A model generated the notes under the pieces. The model made no database searches. It had not been told where the DNA came from and saw only the letters and a program-made list of their open reading frames with translations. The position numbers and the translations under genes are program-made. Of a DNA stretch of 64,000 bases, positions 24,003 to 36,241 are shown piece by piece (position 1 is the first letter of the stretch; each line of letters starts with the position of its first letter). This stretch comes from Odiellus spinosus (lineage: Eukaryota; Arthropoda; Arachnida; Opiliones; Phalangiidae), in NCBI GenBank assembly GCA_963920705.1, contig OY987237.1, positions 14,042,601 to 14,106,600 of the forward strand, in the 5' to 3' direction.

Positions 24003-24901
24003 GGTAGGACACTAAAATACAAAATAATCTTAATATCATCTGAAAGCAGAGGTTTCAGTCTATAACATATCAAAATTTCATTTTGTGTTTCTAACTCATT
24101 CGTGTTCAAACGTTAAGAAGATATTGACAGAATCTGAAGTTTAAATTAATAGTTCTTATGCATTTAACATACAGGGTGTTTCGAAAATGGTGGTAGGACC
24201 GAGCAACAGTGGGTTCTATGGGTTGTTTTAAGACGAAAATGTTCTATGACGTTTTGTCGTACGGGGCGCCCTTTAAGACTTACGAAATGAATCATGTACG
24301 GATTAACGTACATTAATAAACGTATGCTCAATGCTAAAATAAATTTTTTATCAAGCGCGTGCTTATATTAGCGTAATTTTTCGCTCTTAATTCACCGGCG
24401 CTTGAAGCCCAGAAGTGGGTGTGAAATATCTGTTTCGTTTAGATACGCGAGTTTAGCGTGTAAAAATCTAGCTTAGAAGCGACCCTGAAAATGAGGCTTG
24501 TAAAAACCCAGCTAAATAATTAAGCGTATTTTATCATTGTGTATATACGTTTATTAATGAACGTTAAGGGGTCATCCGCAAATGATTCATTTCGTAACTT
24601 TTAAACGGAGCCCCGTACGACAAAACGTCATAAAACATTTTCGTCTTAAAATGACCCATAGAACCCACTGTAGCTTGGTCTTACCACCATTTTCGAAACA
24701 CCCTGTATGTTCAATGCATAAGAACTATCAATTTAAACTTCAGATTCTGTCGATTTCTTCTTAACGTTTGAACGCGAAGGAGTTGGAAACACAAAATGAA
24801 ATTTTGATATGTTATAGACTGAAACCTCTGCTTTCCGATCGTATTAAAATTAATTTTTATTTTAGTGTCCTACCTGGCCAAAAAAGCTACAATTAGTAAC
24901 C

Positions 24902-25135
24902 ATGTTTTTGAGATTTTTCAAAAAACGCCAAATTCGAGGCCCCTTAGCTTCGAAAGTACAATTCCCAGGATTTTTTTTTTTCATTTTTTTCGTTCTACTA
25001 CGATTCATTTTACCCTATAAGAGTAGTTTTTTCCCAAGCCAGAATGTTTTTTCGATGGTTGAGAGACTGCTGAAGATTCTCTATTTACCGGTTTTGCGAG
25101 ATTTTACGACACCTTTACTGAATTTTATAAAATAA
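24902..25135 (+). CDS. Weak ORF in right arm of palindrome E
   Basis: A 77-codon frame starting MFLRFFKKRQIRGPLASK, mirror of the frame in the left arm, with about six residue differences and one extra residue. It is not recognised as any family. A hydrophobic stretch (FFFFIFFVLLRFILPY) could be a membrane segment if the frame were expressed. The two frames read outward from the palindrome centre. I regard it as uncertain. Confidence 0.15.
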   Translation: MFLRFFKKRQIRGPLASKVQFPGFFFFIFFVLLRFILPYKSSFFPSQNVFSMVERLLKILYLPVLRDFTTPLLNFIK

Positions 25136-25451
25136 AGGGAACAATTCTCGAACGTTTGCGCAGGCTTATAGTGGTCTCTACCACTAATATAAAATAGGGA
25201 AAAAATTGGGAGTGTGTCACTTTAACCCATCTTTAGATATCTTTGCTCAAAGTCGCCACAATTTTGGAGTTAAAACTAGTCGACTCTCTACAAGGTTTTT
25301 TCAAAAAATTGTACCTTTCAAAATACTAAATTTTTTTAGCTAAAAACTTGGCTTTACCAATCAAAAGGTCTATATTTCAAGTGGTTAAAGTTTAAACAAA
25401 ATCGAAATCGGTGCCGTGGGAGCCACTGGGCGATTTGGGAAAGATTTACCC

Positions 25452-28317
25452 AAATATCTTTAGGATTAAAATACAAGATTACAGAACGTTTGAAAGATAA
25501 GTATTCCATAGATGTTCGGGTGTTTAGTTTTGAACTTGTTGAAATCTTGGATTGTATAACCATATCCCAAAACAGGGCTTACAATGAACAAAACCATAGC
25601 TATTATCTACTGAGTTAAACAGGGGTTTTTAAATAATGTAAGTAGCGATTGCTTAGTCTTCCTTAAACAATTTTGATATATAAGCGACACACAGCGGGTG
25701 CGCAAAATTATTTTATAATTGCAGGTAAAACTCATTATATAAATTTATACTCAACAAGGAGACAAATTAAAACCTCTTGACATTCGTTCCTCCTGGGAAA
25801 CAGTGTTTAGCCAATGAGAAACGTTTCTCCGAAAGATTATCGGAAGGTAGGCACATTACTTAGAACAGGGTGTCAGAAGTAAATGTTTCTCTCAATGGGA
25901 AGAATTCGTTGGTTACATTTATTGAATACGACAGCTGTGGAACTTAGAGATCATTAACTTATGGTAAAACGCAACTTTAACAGATTTTGAATTCTGCCCG
26001 AGACTTAAAGCATGGCATATATAGTTTCGGGTGAGTAATTGATATGAGGATACCGTTTTACGTTAAGTTGGTTGGAAAGGATTAAATACGACTGTTGGGA
26101 GATTCTAATGTTTTACAACGATGTACAGCGGTTTTAATAATAATAATAATAAACAGAAATTATGTTTATACTATAATTTCTTACATTATACGCAACCAGA
26201 AGCCGATGAAACCCTCCTTTGAAGTCTACTACTCCAATGTTCCATATAGCGCTCCTCTCTGTATGGGTAAAATTCCCAATTTTACGAGTTAGAAGGGGTC
26301 CTACTTCATCCCCCCTGTCTACGGAAAATTGGAAATTCTCTCTCTCCACAAACGACGACGTTTTTTGGACGAACTCCGAGGCTGCTAGAGATATTCGCTC
26401 GACGAGCTCCCGCTCCGAAAACATCTACCGTTAGGAGGCGTACGAATCGCGCCTTTTGAGAATAACCCATACAGAGAGGGGTAGACAAGACCCGGGAGTA
26501 ATAGACTTCAAAGGAGGGTTTCATCGGCTTCTGACGCAACCCAATTTAGTTCTGAACTACACTGAAGTATCCAAAGAACCCCCTAGAGTGAGATTATAAC
26601 ATTTTGAAATTATCGTTCTAAAATTTGTTCGGAATCTTATCGACATAGGCACCCGATTTAGTCTTTAATCGCGTGGAACTGTATATTTTGTTACGTAATT
26701 ACGTTCCTTTTAAGATTGAAATTTCGTATACAGTAAGAGTTTATGCTTAAATAGTTTTGAGTAAAATTGGGTCGAATAAAACTAACGAACTAAGAATTTT
26801 ACCATTATCGTAACTTTGAATGAAATTAGTTTAAAATTTCAATAAATATAAAGCTAGGATTCCCGTTTCTCTATGAAATTTCTGTTTATAACGATAGAAT
26901 GAAAACCAAGTTAAATATAACTGAAAATTCAAACTGATTTGTATCTTAGAGGATTCTTATTTTCTACGAAATTTCACTCAAACCATGGGAGGTACTTAAA
27001 AGATTTTCGTAACTTGCCTGACTATATTTACAAACTTAACAGAGCTTTTGAATAATAATGGTTTGAAGTTTCGCGAATCGAAGGTCAAAACTATATCCAC
27101 ATAAACAGTAAAGGATATATTTTGGGAGTCTCAATAATCATATGGAGGATCACAGCACCGTGCTTAGTGATAAGACTTAAGCTATAAGGCTTAAGCTATT
27201 GGGTAATCTTAGGTTTAAGTAAAACGTTTGAAATTCAGATTGTTTTACGCGCGTTTATTAACATCTTTCGATTATTTAAAAACGGATTTCGCAACCCCAG
27301 CAATTCCTGCATAATATGGATCTCAACTTTCAAGGACATTAACACAAAAAAAGCTTCAACTTTGATATTTAAGGTTATAATTCAAACCACATTATGTTAA
27401 TGTTTCAATCGCTATTAGTAAGAAATCTTAAAATATTTACACCATACGAAATAAAGATTATATCTAATAATTAATTTAAAAGTTGGCTGTATCATGGATT
27501 GACTAACAACTAAATATTCCGAGAGCCTTAAAGATTATTCTTTATCAACAGAAAAAGGTAATACGTCAAAAAAGACAGTTTTGATGTCTGCTAATCTAAC
27601 TAAGGAGAATTTTCCTCGAGGGCAAGTGGGAGGGGGTGGAAAAGTATTATATTTAACTCTTTTTCCTATTAATATCGTATTTAATAGAAATGGGCGTAAA
27701 CTGGAAGGATCCCTTTTAATTGGAGCGGCAACGTGAAACGACTAATTAGGTATAAAGCCTTTTATCAAAAGAAGCGTGAACAATAATTAAACAATGAAGG
27801 ACGAGTCGAGAGAAACGCCGTATAACGCCCCTTCCCTCATCTAAACCTACACTTATATTCTAAACTCTATCGATTTCAAAAAGAGAGCTTCGACGAAAGA
27901 ACGTGGAACAGCTTTTAGAAAAGTTTCGAGAAAAGGAACAATGAACAAAAGGAGATTAACTATTGGATGGTGTGTATCCATGGTTTCAGATTGAATACGT
28001 CGGTTTCGTTTAAGATCGGTTTTCACGGTTTAAGTCTACGCGCAAAACACGATGTTAACGAAATCTAAGTATTAATTGAAACAGATTGCCATCAAACCTC
28101 CAAGAAGTGTCTCCGATTTGTACAAAAAACTTGAAGGTTATTACTGAACTGATGAATAACAAATCCTGGTATTCATAAGCGTCCGCTAACGGCAAACAGC
28201 GCCGGCATTTATTAGGATAGGTGTCCATTATCAATAGTAATAGACTAAACCAAATAAAAGATTGTTTAATACAAGCGCGAACCACAGAACGTGTCCCCAA
28301 GGTTGTGGAGTCTTTTG
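25452..28317. other. Non-genic stretch E to A9
   Basis: Contains A8, a 14-bp palindrome GAGAAACGTTTCTC near 25817, and a short TAA microsatellite at 26137-26151. Nothing else seen. Confidence 0.6.
26197..26533 (-). mobile_element. MITE family A, copy A8
   Basis: A 337-bp reverse type 1 copy close to consensus, with perfect 7-bp duplication ACGCAAC (26190-26196 and 26534-26540). Confidence 0.96.
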
Positions 28318-28324
28318 ATTGGAC

Positions 28325-28662
28325 CAGAAGCCGATGAAACCCTCCTTTGAAGTCTATTACTCCCGGGTCTTGTCTACCCCTCTCTGTATGGGTTATTCTC
28401 AAAAGGCGCGATTCGTACGCCTCCTAACGGTAGATGTTTTCGGAGCGGGAGCTCGTCGAGCGAATATCTCTAGCAGCCTCGGAGTTCGTCCAAAAAAACG
28501 TCGTCGTTTGTGGAGAGAGAGAATTTCCAATTTTCCGTAGACAGGGGGGATGAAGTAGGACCCCTTCTAACTCGTAAAACTGTGAATTTTACCCATACAG
28601 AGAGGAGCGCTATATGGAACATTGGCGTAGTAGACTTCAAAGGAGGGTTTCATCGGCTTCTG
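28325..28662 (+). mobile_element. MITE family A, copy A9
   Basis: A 338-bp forward type 1 copy with perfect 7-bp duplication ATTGGAC (28318-28324 and 28663-28669). Confidence 0.96.
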
Positions 28663-29519
28663 ATTGGACGTAGGTTAACATATTTCAAGATAGAAGCGAC
28701 CATATGGAAACGAAACTTAAAAGCATCTTCCTAACATAAGCGCGAGCTTATCAAGTTTCCTAGTTTCTTTCATTCGGTTATTTTTCTTGAACAAAATAAG
28801 GGTTTATTTCAAGTCCTGTCTAGTACTTTTATTGAAAAACGTTTTAACTTAGGGACCGAAACTTTTGGTCTTTTGTTTCGAGAATAGAAGGACGAAGGGA
28901 GTTTTCCGTTCTTTTGAATTACTTGTCGCTAGCATTATCCCAAATCTAAATAGCTAGAGCATCAGAATGGATTAACTTTTCATTTCAATAAAAGTATTTT
29001 GCAGAGAAGCAACAATCGAGAAATTTATGGAGTTTCAAAAAAAGGGGGATTCCGATAAGAGCGAGTGAAGTCCTACAGTTTTCGATTTCAAGGGGGTAAA
29101 TTGGAAAACTAACTTTTCCGCTGACTCAATCTACAGTTACGAAGCATTTTCGGACATTGCTTTAGATAAAAGCTTGATGGACAAACTTTAGGAGTTTTCC
29201 GATAATTCAATATATGGTACCTTTTAGTTCTTAGAGTTTTTCTTATGATTTTGGCAAAATAGCACTGGTTTAAACCTCACTTTTAAAGGTTTGTAGCGCA
29301 CTATTAAACTTAAATTAGTTAAAACTAGATACTTATGACATAATTAACGAAGTTTTACGACTCACCCACCAAAATTGAACTTTGATAAATTATTTTGAGA
29401 TACTCACCTGCAAATAGAAAAAAATAGAGAATCGATTAGTCACGTGATTAAATTAAAATCATTAACATAAAACAATATTAGTGATTATTTCAAACAAATT
29501 CATCTACAGTCAATTCCAC

Positions 29520-29800
29520 CAAGGAGGATCAGAGAAGGAGAGGAAATGTGTGGACGGCGCGGTTCCTACTGCGTCGGCCTAAACTCCCACTCTGGGAGAA
29601 CGGGGGTAGAGACGTTTCGTGGTAAAATGTTGTCGCGTGGGTAAAACGAATCCTTTATGAGACGCGCTAGCTAGCGACCACGTGACAACAGTTTACCTCG
29701 AGAATTTCCTATCCCCCCTTTCCACCCGAGTGGGAGGTTGGCTCTTCTCTCTCTAACTCAACGCAGCCCCACATTTCCTCTCCTTCTCTGATCCTCCTTG
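29520..29800 (+). mobile_element. MITE family D, copy D1
   Basis: Non-autonomous 281-bp element with TIRs of ~31 bp starting CAAGGAGGATCAGAGAAG and ending with the complement. Perfect 7-bp duplication ATTCCAC (29513-29519 and 29801-29807). Internal blocks around GGTAAA.TGTTGTC.CGTGG recur inverted, so nearly the whole element can fold back. It is more GC-rich than its surroundings. It differs from D2 at only two positions. Confidence 0.95.
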
Positions 29801-30231
29801 ATTCCACCTCATATTGTCAGTAAGTGCAAAGATACCCCTTATGATTTGTTTTCTTGGAGAGTCTAGCTTTGAGCGTGCTGACAATTGGAGTTGGAATTAA
29901 CGACGTAAATATTCATCAGGTGTACCTTATACTTTAGTTCTAAAACTTATTACCGCCCTACAAAAATAGGAATCCTTTGGACTTTAAAATGTAACATGTC
30001 GTTCTAAAATAAAAACAACGAAACCAAATTGGCTTAAATTCCGCATCAGGGCTTACAAAACTTTAAACCTTTTTTCCATCGTACAATTCTATTCCAAAAC
30101 TCTTTATCTGTCACGCGTTTAATGTTTTAAGATACTTGATTCTGGCAGTAAAATTTACAGGGCAGGCGTAAATTGTGTCAAATTCGTATATGTATATTTT
30201 TATAGTATACATAGAGAGCGAGGAGATGAGA

Positions 30232-30266
30232 ATTTACCCTGGAGATTTAAAAGGCCCAGGGTAAAT
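30232..30266. repeat. 11-bp perfect hairpin
   Basis: ATTTACCCTGG (30232-30242) is the exact inverse of CCAGGGTAAAT (30256-30266), with a 13-base loop. No adjacent gene explains it. Confidence 0.6.
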
Positions 30267-31029
30267 ATTATCAGGGACTCGTGAGAGTGGGTTTCCCTAA
30301 CAAGAAAGGGACGCTTCGAGGGAGAGAGAGATCTCAATTGAGGGGCAATACCAGGAGCCTGGGAGATAAGGCTAGTATCCTCCCTATAGACTGTGATATA
30401 CTTTCTAAACGCAAACTCAATTCAAAGAGGTGAACTCGATAAAGAAGAATACCCTACATTATTTGACGAAGAACGTGAAAAAGTCGGGAATCCCCGAATT
30501 TAAAAAGATTTGCAGTATATATACAGCCTAGTTTGCAGTGTGTATAAAGACAAGATCCTTTGAAACTTAAATTTCAAGATCTTTAAAGAGTTTTCAAGGT
30601 GTTGAATGTTGGGGATTAAAAGGATTCCACAATTTATTTATTTTGAGGTTTAAACCGTGAAGTATCAGTCTTATTAATTAAAATATGTCAATTAGTCAAA
30701 ATCTTCATTATTATACTCTTAATGGAAATAAAATAATTATTTAGATTATGTACGTAACAAAAAATAAAACTAAGGCACACTGATCTGAATTAAATAATAA
30801 GTTATTTAATTTTTGATCTATTATTAGGGAGAAAAATTTTCAATTATCTAAATTTGAAATGTTCTCGAGAAACTAAAAATAATTAACAAACGCGTATGTA
30901 ATTCCATACGTAGGATAAATGAAATTTCAAAATTCAATATTAGTTTTACACTGAATAAATAATGAAAGATTAATTTCAATTTTGAACAAAATCTTTACAA
31001 TCTTTGTGATAGAAAAACTAGCTGAATAC

Positions 31030-31366
31030 CAGAAGTAGATGAAACCCTCCTTTGAAGTCTACTATACTCTAATGTTCGATATAGCGCTCCTCTCTGTATG
31101 GGTAAAATTCACAATTTTACGAGATCGGAGGGGTCCTACTTCATCCCCCCTGTCTACGGAAAATTGGAAATTCTCTCTCCACAAACGACGACGTTTTTTT
31201 GACGAACTCCAAGGCTGCTAGAGATATTCGCTCGACGAACTCCCGCTCCGAAAATATCTACCGTTAGGAGGCGTACGAATCGCGCTTTTTGAAACTAACC
31301 CATACAGAGAGGGGTAGACTAGACCCGGGAGTAATAGACTTCAAAGGAGGGTTTCATCTACTTCTG
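31030..31366 (-). mobile_element. MITE family A, copy A10 (type 2, variant TIR)
   Basis: A 337-bp reverse copy of type 2 (CTCTAATGTTC, GAGATCGG, GAAACTAACCC). Both TIRs read CAGAAGTAGATG instead of CAGAAGCCGATG. The flanks TGAATAC and TTATATA do not match, so no TSD remains. Confidence 0.9.
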
Positions 31367-32089
31367 TTATATATCAGAGGAAAAAAGTTTAACAAAGAAC
31401 AAACTGAGAAGACTAAGAAAACGACAGAAACTTTGGGCGACAAATTCTCGTATTTCCTCAGACAAAACTATTTCTAGACGGGGAAGGGGGGAATGGACCC
31501 ACATAGAAAAGGGAACATTTGTTTACACAGCAAATTGGATAGCAACGAATTCTACGCGGAGGAAATAGAACTTCTACAAAAGGAACTATTCCTGGCAAAG
31601 AATCTGACCTCCTATATATAAGAAATATGTTACATAGACTGAGTTTTTTTGGGTGGGTAAATAAATATTCTCTAGTCTATAGAGCTATAAGATGAAAGTC
31701 ATAAGTTCAAGCTCAGTTTGCAAACTAGCGAAAAGATGTGGCGGACTTCTACACAATATTAAACTATTACAAGATATTCAAGTGGAGTACTTTTACTCAT
31801 GTAGTGAACAAAATAGGTTCACTGCTTTCTACTCGGCGTAAGAAACACTTGATAAATTCTCATACGAAATTGATAGGTTCTTCGTGCATAAGGGCCTGTT
31901 TTTTTATGTTCGGTTCTACATAGAACTAAAATATATTACTTTTACTATCGAACAACATTGAAGAAAGTTGTTAAGGTAAAAATAGGTTGCAATACACCAT
32001 TAACCTAGTAATAACATGAATAAAAACCTTATTTTTCACTCAAGCGCAAAGTTTAAAGGCCTACAAACTCGTTCCAACATGGACATTTT

Positions 32090-32427
32090 CAGAAGCCGAT
32101 GAAACCCTCCTTTGAAGTCTATTACTCCCTGTTCTTGTCTACCCCTCTCTGTATGGGTTATTCTCAAAAGGCGCGATTCGTACGCCTCCTAACTGTAGAT
32201 GTTTTCGGAGCGGGAGCTCGTCGAGCGAATATCTCTAGCAGCCTTGGAGTTCGTCCAAAAAACGTCGTCGTTTGTGGAGAGAGAGAATTTCCAATTTTCC
32301 GTAGACAGGGGGGGATGAAGTAGGACCCCTTCTAACTCGTAAAATTGGGAATTTTACCCATACAGAGAGGAGCGATATATGGAACATTGGAGTAGTAGAC
32401 TTCAAAGGAGGGTTTCATCGGCTTCTG
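32090..32427 (+). mobile_element. MITE family A, copy A11
   Basis: A 338-bp forward type 1 copy with perfect 7-bp duplication ACATTTT (32083-32089 and 32428-32434). The left arm reads CTCCCTGTTCTTG in place of CTCCCGGGTCTTG. Confidence 0.95.
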
Positions 32428-32843
32428 ACATTTTGAACGTTGAATAACTTATAAATTATACGAAACCATTTTGAATTTTAGACAAAAGCTAACCTTGCTC
32501 TTTTAAGAGCAAAAAAAAAAGTATTTGCTAGGCATAAGCAATTAGTGTAGATTACACGCACTATAAACCAAAACATAATATCAAAATCTGCAAAAAATAC
32601 CATAAATTAACTGACGATAAGCGCATATAAGGTGCGTCAAATAAACTTTTTTTTATACCCAGGTATAAACTACTTCTTATAACAAGGTCTATAGATATAA
32701 AAAACCCTTTTTTATACAGATTCCTATTATATATACTATATCAGACCCCTCTCCCCGATAGTATCAGTATTTATCATATGCTGGAGTCATTATCGTATAC
32801 ATAGGACCAGATATATGGTATTTCACGCTCCTAAATGCATTAA

Positions 32844-33056
32844 ACTATACAATACAAAGAACTTAACTCCGTGATGGGGAAGCTGGATATCCTAACGCCT
32901 ATGGGAGCCATTCATCAGGATCTTCCCCCGACTCCCGCCAGAGATACGCTAAGGACTGACATCTCCCGTCTTCAATTATCCCCGCGAGCATTTTACGAAA
33001 ACCAAAAAGGACCTTCTATTCTATATAACGAAAAATTTTTCCCCCATTTACACTGA
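32844..33056 (+). CDS. Unrecognised exon-like open frame, 70 codons
   Basis: Open from after TAA (32841) to TGA (33054-33056). The first ATG is at 32874. It reads MGKLDILTPMGAIHQDLPPT then PARDTLRTDISRLQLSPRAF. The stretch is distinctly richer in C and G than its neighbours, with proline, arginine and aspartate codons unusual for random AT-rich DNA. No family recognised. It may be a small exon or a decayed coding piece. Confidence 0.22.
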   Translation, partial: TIQYKELNSVMGKLDILTPMGAIHQDLPPTPARDTLRTDISRLQLSPRAFYENQKGPSILYNEKFFPHLH

Positions 33057-33204
33057 AGGCGCAAAAATAAGATGTAAATACCCAGATATAACCATTATCA
33101 AAATTTTAATTAAAATTTTTAGTCAGTGTAAAGAACGTATACTAAAAGGGTTAGGGTCTTCAAAAAGGAATGTTTTCATACTTGAATTATTACAAAACTA
33201 GCAG

Positions 33205-33541
33205 CAGAAGCCGATGAAACCCTCCTTTGAAGTCTATTACTCCCGGGTCTTGTCTACCCCTCTCTGTATGGGTTATTCTCAAAAGGCGCGATCCGTACGC
33301 CTCCTAACGGTAGATGTTTTCGGAGCGGGAGTTCGTCGAGCGAATATCTCTAGCAGCCTCGGAGTTCGTCCAAAAAACGTCGTCGTTTGTGGAGAGAGAG
33401 AATTTCCAATTTTCCGTAGACAGGGGGGATGAAGTAGGACCCCTTCTAACTCGTAAAATTGGGAATTTTACCCATACAGAGAGGAGCGCTATATGGAACA
33501 TTGGAGTAGTAGACTTCAAAGGAGGGTTTCATCGGCTTCTG
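33205..33541 (+). mobile_element. MITE family A, copy A12
   Basis: A 337-bp forward copy with perfect 7-bp duplication CTAGCAG (33198-33204 and 33542-33548). It carries GTTCGTCGAGCG rather than GCTCGTCGAGCG, a sub-variant shared with A14, A16 and A19. Confidence 0.96.
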
Positions 33542-34042
33542 CTAGCAGATATAACAAACCTTTAGAATTTAAATAAATTTACAATATATTATAATTTTTG
33601 AAAAATATTCTTTTCCGATCAGTTTTATTTAGGATGGATTATTCTAACGGGACTTCTAAGAAAAAACAGTTCCTAACCCTTTAGGAGTACAAGTTATAAT
33701 TGTTTTAGTTTTTATTCCCATAACTCTCACATCTAACGACAGTAATTTAGTCTTGTTACTAAACACATTCGCGTTAGGGAATAAAACTTGGGCGTGAAAT
33801 ATATGTGGTATCATTCTAAAAATGATTCAACAAACGAATGGAAATTCAGTCTTTTCGACGTTAATTTTAACCACTTTTAAAGGCTGTATTTTTCTACAAA
33901 AATGAAAGAATTAAAACTTTTCCCCATTAATTATAAGAGTTTTCTCTGACACTGTGGTTTATTTTAATTAAATAGCTAACTTTAGTACACAGATAATTAA
34001 TTATGGCGTGTTAATTATAATTAATGATTTTTAACGCGTTAA

Positions 34043-34449
34043 AGGAAAACTTGGGAGCTTTGGAATTTATTTTCGCAATTTTTACACACGTTTTGTTTAT
34101 TTAAATTAATTTATGAAGTTGGGTAAAATTTGAAAAAAAGTATAATAAATTCGGACCAATCATATTATTTCAGCCTTCAACAGCGCTTGTAATCTCCTAA
34201 TATTAAAAGAATAGGCCGGTGTTTGATGCCGAAGACCTTGATCATCAAATAATAGCTTATTCTTTTAACGTTAGAACATTATAAGCACTGTTGAAGGTTG
34301 AAATAATACAACTGGCCCGGATTTTTAATTTTATAGAGATTTTACCAAAATTTAGAAACTAATTAAAACACCAAAAACGCGTTAATTACGCGGTTTTTTT
34401 TCGAAACTAAATTCAGAAAGCTGCTCCATTTTCAGCTTCAAAGTTCCTT
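34043..34449 (+). mobile_element. Foldback element family F, copy F2 (longest)
   Basis: A 407-bp element lying between TTAA at 34039-34042 and TTAA at 34450-34453. The outer arms (AACTTGG.AGCTTTGGAATTT) and inner arms (CAATCATATTATTTCAGCC with CTTCAACAGCGCTTG) both recur inverted on the right. A 16-base A/T-flanked palindrome around GCGTTAATTACGC sits in the right arm. It shares long blocks with F1 and F3. Confidence 0.82.
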
Positions 34450-35115
34450 TTAATGTCAATGTTAAAGTCTATGCACCTGTAAAAGTGTTCCAACAGCCGC
34501 GCACCGATATCCAGAGAAAAGAAACCCACTAGGGGCTAAACCCGAATTTTACTATTTTCGCGCTAAATCTTTCCTATACATAATATACGTAAAACTGGAG
34601 TCAATCTAAGGATCGAAGAGGATTAATAGGTACTGGTAAATAACTATACGGTATAAAATTTTATCAGATTAGGCTTAACTTTAATATAAGCCATGAAAAC
34701 TGAAAATTCTTGGCAAAAGCATCAAATATAAAATTTATACAACAAGCTTCTTATTTTCTTTACAACAGGAATAAAATAATAAAAACACTTGTTTATTTCG
34801 GCTCCTAACTTGATATTTTGTAAGAAAATATCCCCCGGAACTCCGATGATACAAAAGATACGAGACTTTTTGAAAACCTTCTGAATCTTCAGAAAATCCT
34901 TTATAAAGAAACTTGGACTTATATTCATTCTTCTTACAAGAAAACATCGTAAAAATCTATAATAACCCTTACAAACACCATAAAAAAAAACCATAGGGTC
35001 TACCCTAACGTTTTTCGCAAAGCTTAGCAAATTTTTCAGAAGCGTTTTTGCGAAAAAGCTTTAATCCTATTTGGGTTACTATGTATTATAAATAATGGAT
35101 CAGAAGTAGTTTGCA

Positions 35116-35189
35116 ATAACTTTTTATTCCTCGTGAAATTTATTTCCGTGTATAAATCCGCGCCAGCATTCGTTATACTTTGAAAACTG
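35116..35189 (+). repeat. Dispersed motif C, copy 4
   Basis: AACTTTTTATTCC upstream, core CGTGTATAAATCCGC, then CAGCATTCGTTATACTTTGA and AAACT. Confidence 0.55.
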
Positions 35190-35811
35190 ATATTAAACTA
35201 AATATTTTTCAATAAAAAACGCTACTGAAGATAATGGCAGGGACTATGAAAAATTTAATCGCGATAACAACGTTTTTCTAATACTCCTAAGTTACGCTGA
35301 AATATTGTAACAAATTTATTCCCTTTTCAATATGATTTGCGTATACGAGCGACGTTCAGGGTTGATACTTCTATTGAAGTATAGTTTTAAAATTAATAAA
35401 ACCTGGGTTTAACTTGAATATTCGCGCACCTTTATTTTTCGCTGTAAAATTTTACTACATAATGAAGCCGGGCTTAATATTTCTTGAAGTAAACTTAAAC
35501 AGAATGAAATCAGCCTTTCGCTTCAGTGTAATCTAAATTCGCTTAAAATCTAAAGTCCATGGGTCTATTTTTCATCAAGGGTTTCCTCGTCGGACTAAAA
35601 ACCTTAAGCTTAAGTAAATTGGAAAAAAGTATGGATCTAGCCAAGCCACAAGGAATTTTTGGAATATTATAATACTCGCATCGCTGATTTATCTTTTTTT
35701 CTGCCGTTAAAAGGGAATACGAAACAATTATAATTTAAGTTTCTGATCTTTTCTGAATGTTTTTACCGAAATTACACACTTAGACTTTTCTTCCCCTAAA
35801 TATTATATTAC

Positions 35812-36226
35812 CAGAGGTATATAATAACCCCCTTCGGGGGGAAGTATGAAAGCCCCTATACTATCAATGCTAAAAATCACGAACAACAAGAGCCCGCTGC
35901 TGACTATCTAGGCCACTATCTCGCGCTGGACTTCTCAATGTCGCTACTCTAGTAAATGGTCTTTGTATAAACAAGATGGCTCGATTTGTGTTTAGAACTT
36001 CCTGTCTCGGGAGTCAGGATGTCTGTTAAAATGGAGTCGAAGGTTGACTTCAGCTCGCGAGTTCCGGAGGTGCGCGTAGGGAAAATTTAGCGAGGTTCAA
36101 AATGGTGTAACTTATTTTTGGGAGTAAAGCGGTGTGTCGATCCGCCGCGATTTACGCGGGGCACTTGTTCGTCGATTTTGCCTACCTTTCATACTTCCCC
36201 CCGAAGGGGGTTATTATATACCTCTG
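35812..36226 (+). mobile_element. MITE family B, copy B4
   Basis: A 415-bp forward copy with perfect 7-bp duplication ATATTAC (35805-35811 and 36227-36233). Small losses near CGCGGGGCACTTG shorten it. It sits just beside element I1. Confidence 0.95.
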
Positions 36227-36241
36227 ATATTACTATTTAGC

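Larger units (their letters stand above)
23420..25451. mobile_element. 2-kb palindromic (foldback) element E
   Basis: Two ~910-bp arms (23420-24330 and 24540-25451) are inverted copies with scattered mismatches and small indels, around a ~210-bp less symmetric centre. Outer ends read GGGTAAATCTTTCCCAAATC. Inner arms contain CAGGGTGTTTCGAAAATGG (24173) and its inverse ending at 24704. No convincing target duplication was seen (only AAAT on both sides). Mirrored open frames lie in each arm. It may be a foldback transposon or a head-to-head inverted duplication. Confidence 0.8.
28670..32082. other. Non-genic stretch with D1 and A10
   Basis: Outside D1, A10 and the 30232 hairpin the sequence is AT-rich with no recognisable gene. 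A purine-rich tract lies at 30300-30345. Confidence 0.6.
33549..35804. other. Non-genic stretch with F2
   Basis: Holds F2 and motif C copy 4. The minus-strand frames at 34722-35030 overlap each other in two phases and show no family resemblance; probably chance. Confidence 0.6.

Noticed and set aside
34722..35030. 102-aa and 70-aa minus-strand frames
   Set aside because: Two phases of the same AT-rich stretch, rich in Phe, Lys and Ile, with no family resemblance; consistent with chance.
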